Assembly (NCBI RefSeq): GCF_016093275.1 | Contig: NZ_JAEDAK010000015.1 | Coordinates: 1-64,000, forward strand | Source: Inhella proteolytica | Lineage (GTDB): Bacteria; Pseudomonadota; Gammaproteobacteria; Burkholderiales; Burkholderiaceae_C | Direction: 5' to 3' | DNA: 64,000 nt | Part shown: in pieces, positions 59,442 through 64,000 of the stretch | Position numbering within the stretch: the first letter of the stretch is position 1 | Layout of the letters: the number at the start of each line of letters is the position of its first letter | Position numbers and translations under genes: made by a program | The notes under the pieces: model-generated | What the model was told of the DNA's origin: nothing | The model's database searches: none | Seen by the model: the letters and a program-made list of their open reading frames with translations, nothing else

Positions 59442-59864
59442 ATGCAAGGTCTTGCCTCTTTCGACCGCTGCCTGGCCCAGCGCCATGCCTTCGCCGCACC
59501 GGCGGCTCGCAGCGACAACCGCCCCAGCCTGAACCGCTACCTGATCGGTCCCTTGGCCGACCAGGTCCTGCCGCTGGCCGCAGCCGCTGACGCCCTCACC
59601 TTGCTCAAGCTGGCGCATCGCATCGGCCCGGGCGACTGGCTGGGTGTGCTGGCCGAAGAAGGCAGCCGCCACACCCCGGCCTGGCGTCTGGCGGTCTGCC
59701 GCGCAGAAGGTGGGCTGGAGTGGCTCAGCCCGGCCTGGCATGCACGCGCCGGCACCGCGCCGCAGCAGTTGCAGGCCGAACTGCAAACGCGCGCCGTCCA
59801 GGCGTTATGGGCACAGGGTTGGCGCGTGCTGGACGGCGTTCCGGCTCTCAGCACCCCGGACTGA
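59442..59864 (+). CDS. hypothetical protein
   Basis: A 140-residue soluble protein of unknown function and no family I recognise. The first 40 residues are Ala/Arg-rich. The middle has QVLPLAAAADALTLLKLAHRIGPGDWLGVLAEEGSRHTPAWRLAVC, and the rest is helical with several tryptophans. The ATG at 59442 is chosen because the hairpin GGAG lies nine to ten bases upstream; an upstream start at 59379 would place the hairpin inside the coding sequence. Its 3' end overlaps the convergent hydrolase gene by 17 bp. Confidence 0.6.
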   Translation: MQGLASFDRCLAQRHAFAAPAARSDNRPSLNRYLIGPLADQVLPLAAAADALTLLKLAHRIGPGDWLGVLAEEGSRHTPAWRLAVCRAEGGLEWLSPAWHARAGTAPQQLQAELQTRAVQALWAQGWRVLDGVPALSTPD

Positions 59865-60843
59865 GCGCCGGCACCTTCGCCTCGATCCGCTCCAACAACA
59901 GCGGCCACAGGCGCTCACCCGCCGCGCGGCGGAAGGGGCCGAAGTGGCCCAGGCGTTTCAGACCGATCTCCTGCGGATGCAGATGGATGCGCTCGACGCG
60001 CTCACCCGCATGCTCGAAGCAGCGCGCCAGTGCGTCCACGGCGGGCGCGGGGCCATAGGTCAGGTCGTCGGCCACGCTCCAGAGCTGCAGATGGCCCTGG
60101 AAATCCTGCGGGCGGTACCAGTCGCGGCAGGCCGGGTCGTCGGTGAAGTAACCGGCCGAGCGGCCCCAGCGGCTCCAGTCCATGGCGGCGGGGCCCGGCA
60201 GGGTCTCACCGCCCCCCAGGGCCCAGCCGGGCAGGCGGCCGGTCACGCGCACGCACAGCGGCACCCAGTGGGAGAAGAACACCCGGGTGACGGTGCGGTG
60301 CCAGCCCGCCGGCCACAGGCCCCAGTAACCGAACTGCGAGCCCACGGTGATGGCGGCGTCCAGGTGCGCCAGGCCCTCCACCATCGGCAAGCCGTTGCCG
60401 CCGAGCGAGTGCCCGACCCAGAGGATGGGCAGGCGCTGGGGCCCGCGCCCGGCGCGTTCACGCGCGGCAGCCAGGGCGGCGGAAAGGTCCAGGCGAATCC
60501 AATCGCGCATCGAGGCCCGGCCCGTTCCGGCAGCACGGGAAGCGCCCATGCCGCGGTAGTCGAAGCTCAGCACCGCATAGCCGCGCGCGGCCAGCCATTG
60601 CGCAAAGGCCTGGTAGTAGCGCTGGGGCACGCCAGTGGCCGGCGCCAGCACGGCCACGGCACGCGCCGCCCCTTGAGGCTCGAACACGCGGCCGTGCAGC
60701 AGCGCGCCATCGGCCGCCGCAAAGGCCAGGTTCAAGCCCTCGATCGCACTCGGCTCCTCCCCGGGCAGCGCGGCCTGCAGCAGGGCCAGATTGGGCGAAC
60801 CCAGCAGCTGGGGCCAGGAGGGGCGGGTGAGTTGGGCGTGCAT
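59848..60843 (-). CDS. alpha/beta-fold hydrolase
   Basis: A 331-residue hydrolase of the serine aminopeptidase/lysophospholipase-like group. The motif YAVLSFDYRGMGASR near residue 110 precedes the nucleophile elbow WVGHSLGGNGLP (near 161-172). The catalytic acid is probably in SVADDLTYGP, and the histidine in RLGHFGPFR near residue 306. The substrate is unknown. The start at 60843 is chosen over upstream alternatives that extend into the promoter of the divergent LysR gene, which may regulate it. Confidence 0.8.
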   Translation of the reverse strand: MHAQLTRPSWPQLLGSPNLALLQAALPGEEPSAIEGLNLAFAAADGALLHGRVFEPQGAARAVAVLAPATGVPQRYYQAFAQWLAARGYAVLSFDYRGMGASRAAGTGRASMRDWIRLDLSAALAAARERAGRGPQRLPILWVGHSLGGNGLPMVEGLAHLDAAITVGSQFGYWGLWPAGWHRTVTRVFFSHWVPLCVRVTGRLPGWALGGGETLPGPAAMDWSRWGRSAGYFTDDPACRDWYRPQDFQGHLQLWSVADDLTYGPAPAVDALARCFEHAGERVERIHLHPQEIGLKRLGHFGPFRRAAGERLWPLLLERIEAKVPALSPGC

Positions 60844-60902
60844 GGCGATCTCGGTCTGGAAACGGTGGGCGAATGCTAGAAACGAGACTCTTTGTTGACT
60901 AG

Positions 60903-61877
60903 ATGGCCGTCGATCCACACACTGGTTACATGAGATCAACAAAACAGGCTGCAGAGGCCCTTTCCGCCGTCACCCTGCGGCGCCAGCGCAACGAGCTGGA
61001 CGCGAACGCCTTGGAGCTGTTCGCCCGCGTGGCCGCGGCCGGCAGCTTTGCGCAGGCCGCGCGCCAGCTGGGCCTGACGCGCGCAGCCATCAGCCGCCGC
61101 GTGGCGGCGATGGAGGAGCAGGTGGGCCAGGCCCTGCTGGCACGCACCACCCGCTCGCTGGGCCTGACGGACGCCGGCCGCCAGCTGGCCCGACGCGCCC
61201 AGGCCGTGCGCGAGGCAGCCGAGGCCGCCCGCCACAGCCTGCGCCGTGACGCCCAGGGCCTGCAGGGCCAGCTGCGCATCACGGCGGTGGCCACCTTCGG
61301 CCAGCATGTGCTGCTGCCGCTATTGGCCGAGTTCCGCCGCCTGCACCCCGGCATCCAGCTCGACCTGCTGTTCACCGACCGCCGTGTCGACCTGCTGCGC
61401 GAGGGCGTGGATGTGGCCTTTCGCATCACCCGCAAGCCGCCGCAGGACTGGGTGGCGCAGCCGGTGCTGCGCTTTCGCATCAAGGCCTATGCGGCGCCGG
61501 GCCCGGCGCTCCAATCACCCACCGAGTTGCAGCAGCAGCCCCTGCTGCTGTTCGGCAACGCGCCGGATGCCGTGCCCCTGCTGTGGCGCCATGTGGACGG
61601 GCGCACCGAGCAGGTCGAGCTGCAGCCCAGCTTCAGCGGCGATTCGATGGACGCCTTGATCGAGCTGGCCCGTCAGGGCGCGGGCGTGGTGCTGGCGCCG
61701 GATTACTGCGTGCGCGCCGACCTGGCCGCCGGCCGGCTGGTGGACCTGCTGCCTGGCTGGCAGCTGCCCATCGCCGAGGGCGAGCAGATCCAGGCTCTGA
61801 CCCTGCCCGCCGCCACCGCCGGCACCAAGGCGCGCGCCCTGGTGCGCCATGTGGCCGAGCGCCTCGCAGCTTCTTAG
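60903..61877 (+). CDS. LysR-family transcriptional regulator
   Basis: A 324-residue LysR protein. The helix-turn-helix is at about residues 38-95 (AGSFAQAARQLGLTRAAISRRV), preceded by an unusual ~30-residue N-terminal extension that would shorten if the in-frame ATG at 60930 is the true start. The effector domain runs from about 118. Neither start has a clear ribosome site. It is divergent from the alpha/beta hydrolase across 59 bp. Its TAG stop overlaps the TAA stop of the convergent methyltransferase gene. Confidence 0.88.
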   Translation: MAVDPHTGYMRSTKQAAEALSAVTLRRQRNELDANALELFARVAAAGSFAQAARQLGLTRAAISRRVAAMEEQVGQALLARTTRSLGLTDAGRQLARRAQAVREAAEAARHSLRRDAQGLQGQLRITAVATFGQHVLLPLLAEFRRLHPGIQLDLLFTDRRVDLLREGVDVAFRITRKPPQDWVAQPVLRFRIKAYAAPGPALQSPTELQQQPLLLFGNAPDAVPLLWRHVDGRTEQVELQPSFSGDSMDALIELARQGAGVVLAPDYCVRADLAAGRLVDLLPGWQLPIAEGEQIQALTLPAATAGTKARALVRHVAERLAAS

Positions 61878-62749
61878 GACTTGCGCCGCTGCGCCAGCTG
61901 GTCCTTCAGGCTGCTGAGCGACACGCTCGCCTCGCCTGGCACGCGCGGCTCAGCCTTCAATGCGTGGCCGCAGACGAACTCCAGCGTCAGCGCCAGCCGG
62001 CCATCGCTCTGGCGCAGATGCTCGGCCGCGGCCGCCAGCCAGCGTTGCTTCCAGCGCGGCGTGCGCAGGCCGGCGCAGCGGTCCGGCGCCAGGTTGCCGC
62101 CCAGTGCCGCCAGCTCGCGCCACAGGGTCTCGGCATCGGCCCAGGTCAGGGTGATGCGCTCCTGGTCCATCACCGGGTCGGCAAAACCCGCCTTGAGCAG
62201 GGCGTCGCCCAGGTCGTGCAGGTCGATCCAGGCCGGCGTGGCCGCGCCCCAGCCCTGGCTGGCATAGAGGGCACGCAGTTCCTTGAAGCTGTCCGGCCCC
62301 AGGGTGGAGAAGAGCAGATAGCCCTGCGGCGCCAGCGCCTGGGCCCAGCGGCGGAACAAGGCATCGGGCTCGGCCTGGCCCAGCAGCCCAAGGCTGGCCC
62401 AGAGCATCTGCGCGCCACCCGGCGGCAGCGCCTCGGGCGCCAGCACGCGGTCCGCGCTGCGCTTCCACGGCTGCCACCAGGGCGCACGAAGCAGGTGCTG
62501 CGCCGCCTCGGCCGCATCGGGCTCGGCCCACAGGATCTCGGCCTGCGGGTAGCGCGCCCGCAGCGCCGCCTGGCCGCCGCCCAGCAGGCCCTGCCAGAAC
62601 ACGACGGTCTGCGCGTCCAGCTTGATCCAGTCCAAGCGCTCGGCCATGCGGGCGGCCAGGATCTGCGACAGCCAGGGCGTTTCGCCCAACTTGGCCAAGC
62701 GGCGCGCCTGGCGCGCCAGGGCACGGGGATCAGGGGGGTTCAGGCTCAC
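61874..62749 (-). CDS. BioC-like methyltransferase with altered SAM motif
   Basis: A 291-residue protein whose later part fits BioC/methyltransferase-11 proteins (MLWASLGLLGQAEPDALFRRWAQALAPQGYLLFSTLGPDSFKELRALY). BioC O-methylates malonyl-ACP to start biotin synthesis. Where the SAM motif DxGxGxG should be, this protein has VVFWQGLLGGGQAAL near residue 52, so cofactor binding is uncertain. No ATG fits; the GTG at 62749 is chosen. It diverges from comF by 26 bp. Biotin genes are not nearby. Confidence 0.6.
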   Translation of the reverse strand: MSLNPPDPRALARQARRLAKLGETPWLSQILAARMAERLDWIKLDAQTVVFWQGLLGGGQAALRARYPQAEILWAEPDAAEAAQHLLRAPWWQPWKRSADRVLAPEALPPGGAQMLWASLGLLGQAEPDALFRRWAQALAPQGYLLFSTLGPDSFKELRALYASQGWGAATPAWIDLHDLGDALLKAGFADPVMDQERITLTWADAETLWRELAALGGNLAPDRCAGLRTPRWKQRWLAAAAEHLRQSDGRLALTLEFVCGHALKAEPRVPGEASVSLSSLKDQLAQRRKS

Positions 62750-62775
62750 CGCGGCAGTATCGCTAAGCTCCCCGC

Positions 62776-63486
62776 ATGAGCCTGCTGCAGCGCCTGCATC
62801 CCCGCGCCTGGCCCCTGCCCGGCGGCTGCTGGGTCTGCCTGGGCTGGAACGGCGCGCGCATCTGCGCCGATTGCCGCAGCGCCTTCGCCCGCCCCCTGCC
62901 GCGCTGCAGCGGCTGCGCCCTGCCCCTGCCGCCCGGCACGCACAGCCAGCTGTGCGGCCACTGCCTGCAGGAACCCCTGGGCCTGACGCATTGCCTGGCC
63001 GCGGTGGACTACCAAGCCCCCTGGGACGGCCTGCTGCAAGCGCTGAAGTACCGCGGCGAGCTGGGCGCCGCCGTGGCCCTGGCCGAGTTGCTACCCGAGC
63101 CTCCCAAGCACCTGCCCCGCCCCCAAGCCCTGCTGCCCGTGCCCCAGCACGAGGCGCGACTGCGCGCACGCGGCCACAACCCCGCCGAGCAACTGGCCAG
63201 GGCCCTGGGCCGCCGCCTGAACCTGCCGGTGCAGCGCGACTGGCTGCTGCGCCTGCGCGACACGCCCACGCAAACTCAGCTGAACCGGCCGCAGCGCCAG
63301 GCCAACCTGCGCGGTGCCTTCGCGCTGGCCACCGGTGCGCCAGTACGCGGCGGGCATTGGGCCATCGTCGATGATGTGCTCACCACCGGCGCCACCGTGG
63401 CCGCGCTGGCGCAGGAGCTGCAGCGCCATGGCGCCGCCAGCGTGCAAGCCTGGGTGGTGGCCCGAACCCCTGACCCGCATGCCTGA
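62776..63486 (+). CDS. comF: ComF-family phosphoribosyltransferase-like protein
   Basis: A 236-residue ComF protein. The N-terminal zinc-finger-like part has several C-x2-C pairs (CWVCLGW, CADC, CSGC, CGHC). The C-terminal type I phosphoribosyltransferase fold has PRPP loop IVDDVLTTGATV near residue 197. The family is linked to DNA uptake in naturally competent bacteria, with the biochemical role unsettled. It precedes trmL by 4 bp in the same direction. Confidence 0.9.
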   Translation: MSLLQRLHPRAWPLPGGCWVCLGWNGARICADCRSAFARPLPRCSGCALPLPPGTHSQLCGHCLQEPLGLTHCLAAVDYQAPWDGLLQALKYRGELGAAVALAELLPEPPKHLPRPQALLPVPQHEARLRARGHNPAEQLARALGRRLNLPVQRDWLLRLRDTPTQTQLNRPQRQANLRGAFALATGAPVRGGHWAIVDDVLTTGATVAALAQELQRHGAASVQAWVVARTPDPHA

Positions 63487-63490
63487 CTGA

Positions 63491-63961
63491 ATGTTCAACA
63501 TCGTCCTCGTCCACCCCGAGATCCCACCCAACACCGGCAATGTGATCCGCCTGGCCGCCAACACCGGCTGCCGTTTGCACCTCATCGAGCCCCTGGGCTT
63601 TTCGCTCGAAGACAAGCTGCTGCAGCGCGCCGGGCTGGACTATCACGAGTACGCCGAGCTGCGCGTGCACCCCAGCTGGGCCGCCTTCACACAAGCCGAG
63701 CAGCCCGACCCCGCGCGCCTGTTCGCCTTCACCACCCGCGGTCAGCGTGGCTTTCAGGAGCCGGCCTGGCAGCCGGGCGACTGGCTGGTGTTCGGCAGCG
63801 AATCCGCCGGCCTGGACCCGGCCGTGCGGGCGCAGATTGACGCCACGCAATGGCTGCGCCTGCCGATGCGGCCGGCGCAGCGCAGCCTGAACCTCAGCAA
63901 CGCGGTGGCGGTGGCGGTGTTCGAGGCCTGGCGGCAGAACGGCTACGCCGGCGCGGCCTGA
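63491..63961 (+). CDS. trmL: tRNA (cytidine(34)-2'-O)-methyltransferase
   Basis: A 156-residue SPOUT methyltransferase that modifies the wobble base of tRNA-Leu isoacceptors. The trefoil-knot SAM site is visible in NIVLVHPEIPPNTGNVIRLAANTG at the N-terminus (with N15-T16-G17), FGSESAGLDP near residue 98 and the C-terminal MRPAQRSLNLSNAVAVAVFEAWRQ. The length matches the minimal TrmL/YibK type. It is probably co-transcribed with comF. Confidence 0.95.
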   Translation: MFNIVLVHPEIPPNTGNVIRLAANTGCRLHLIEPLGFSLEDKLLQRAGLDYHEYAELRVHPSWAAFTQAEQPDPARLFAFTTRGQRGFQEPAWQPGDWLVFGSESAGLDPAVRAQIDATQWLRLPMRPAQRSLNLSNAVAVAVFEAWRQNGYAGAA

Positions 63962-64000
63962 TCACTCGATCTGCAGCCAGCGAAAGCGCAGCGCCAGCGC
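63962..64000 (-). CDS. 3' end of a convergent gene cut by the window edge
   Basis: The last 13 codons of a minus-strand frame, ending LRFRWLQIE and TGA, begin at the window edge. The stop is immediately adjacent to the trmL stop, a convergent layout common in this genome. No function can be assigned from so little sequence. Confidence 0.4.
   Translation of the reverse strand, partial: ALALRFRWLQIE

Noticed and set aside
1-64000. CRISPR arrays, rRNA genes, replication origin or complete prophage
   Set aside because: No regularly spaced direct repeats, rRNA sequence, DnaA-box clusters or phage structural genes were seen on reading through the window.

Overview
The window is GC-rich chromosomal DNA with tightly packed genes and many 1-4 bp start/stop overlaps. 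Gene content and order point to a betaproteobacterium of the order Burkholderiales, in the Rubrivivax/Leptothrix/Roseateles/Inhella neighbourhood. The supporting evidence is the alaA-like/hom/thrC/moeA/moaD run, the cysI-DUF934-cysH-cysD-cysN-cobA sulfate cluster followed by ferredoxin and its reductase, and PEP-CTERM proteins. This is inference from layout and family resemblance; no database was searched.

Left edge (1-2586): a small chromosomal integron. An IntI-type integrase faces right. Three cassettes with short, less GC-rich genes and near-identical attC sites run leftwards from its 5' side and may continue beyond the window edge. A LexA-type operator sits exactly in the 17-bp spacer of the intI promoter.

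2.6-16.5 kb: metabolic accessory genes. There are two LysR regulators, two medium-chain reductases, a TetR-SDR-hydrolase cluster with an operator inside its promoter, a secreted RTX metalloprotease, a PEP-CTERM protein, an orphan ParB-like protein and a two-component system.

16.5-26.6 kb: an SPFH / methyltransferase / DUF4178 / DUF350 / membrane spermidine synthase / lipoprotein FAD oxidase cluster. An ArsR repressor, an S9 peptidase and speD follow. It looks like a membrane-linked polyamine system.

26.6-44.5 kb: molybdopterin genes (moaD, moeA, later moaA, mobA), the threonine branch (hom, thrC) with an alanine-type aminotransferase, a Bcp peroxiredoxin with a structured leader, a cyclodextrin glucanotransferase strikingly like the Bacillus enzymes, PIN-PhoH, a second PEP-CTERM protein, prpE, an NlpC/P60 hydrolase, a patatin lipoprotein and YbiB.

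44.5-53 kb: assimilatory sulfate reduction. Activation (cysDN), APS reduction (cysH), sulfite reduction (cysI with siroheme from cobA) and a TauE/SafE transporter precede ferredoxin and ferredoxin-NADP reductase, which could supply the electrons.

53-64 kb: a membrane ClpP-fold protein, a TPP riboswitch controlling a TonB-dependent receptor, two tRNA-Asn genes, a 1.6-kb decayed integrative element bounded by a duplicated tRNA-Asn 3' end, then PhnA/YjdM, two hydrolase/regulator genes, a BioC-like methyltransferase, ComF and TrmL. A convergent gene is cut by the right edge.

The most unusual structure is a family of palindromic intergenic elements (4674-4944, 7387-7436, 25942-26213). The two long copies share a three-way-junction layout with equal spacing but different stem sequences, and their TAG/CTA ends serve as stop codons of flanking genes.
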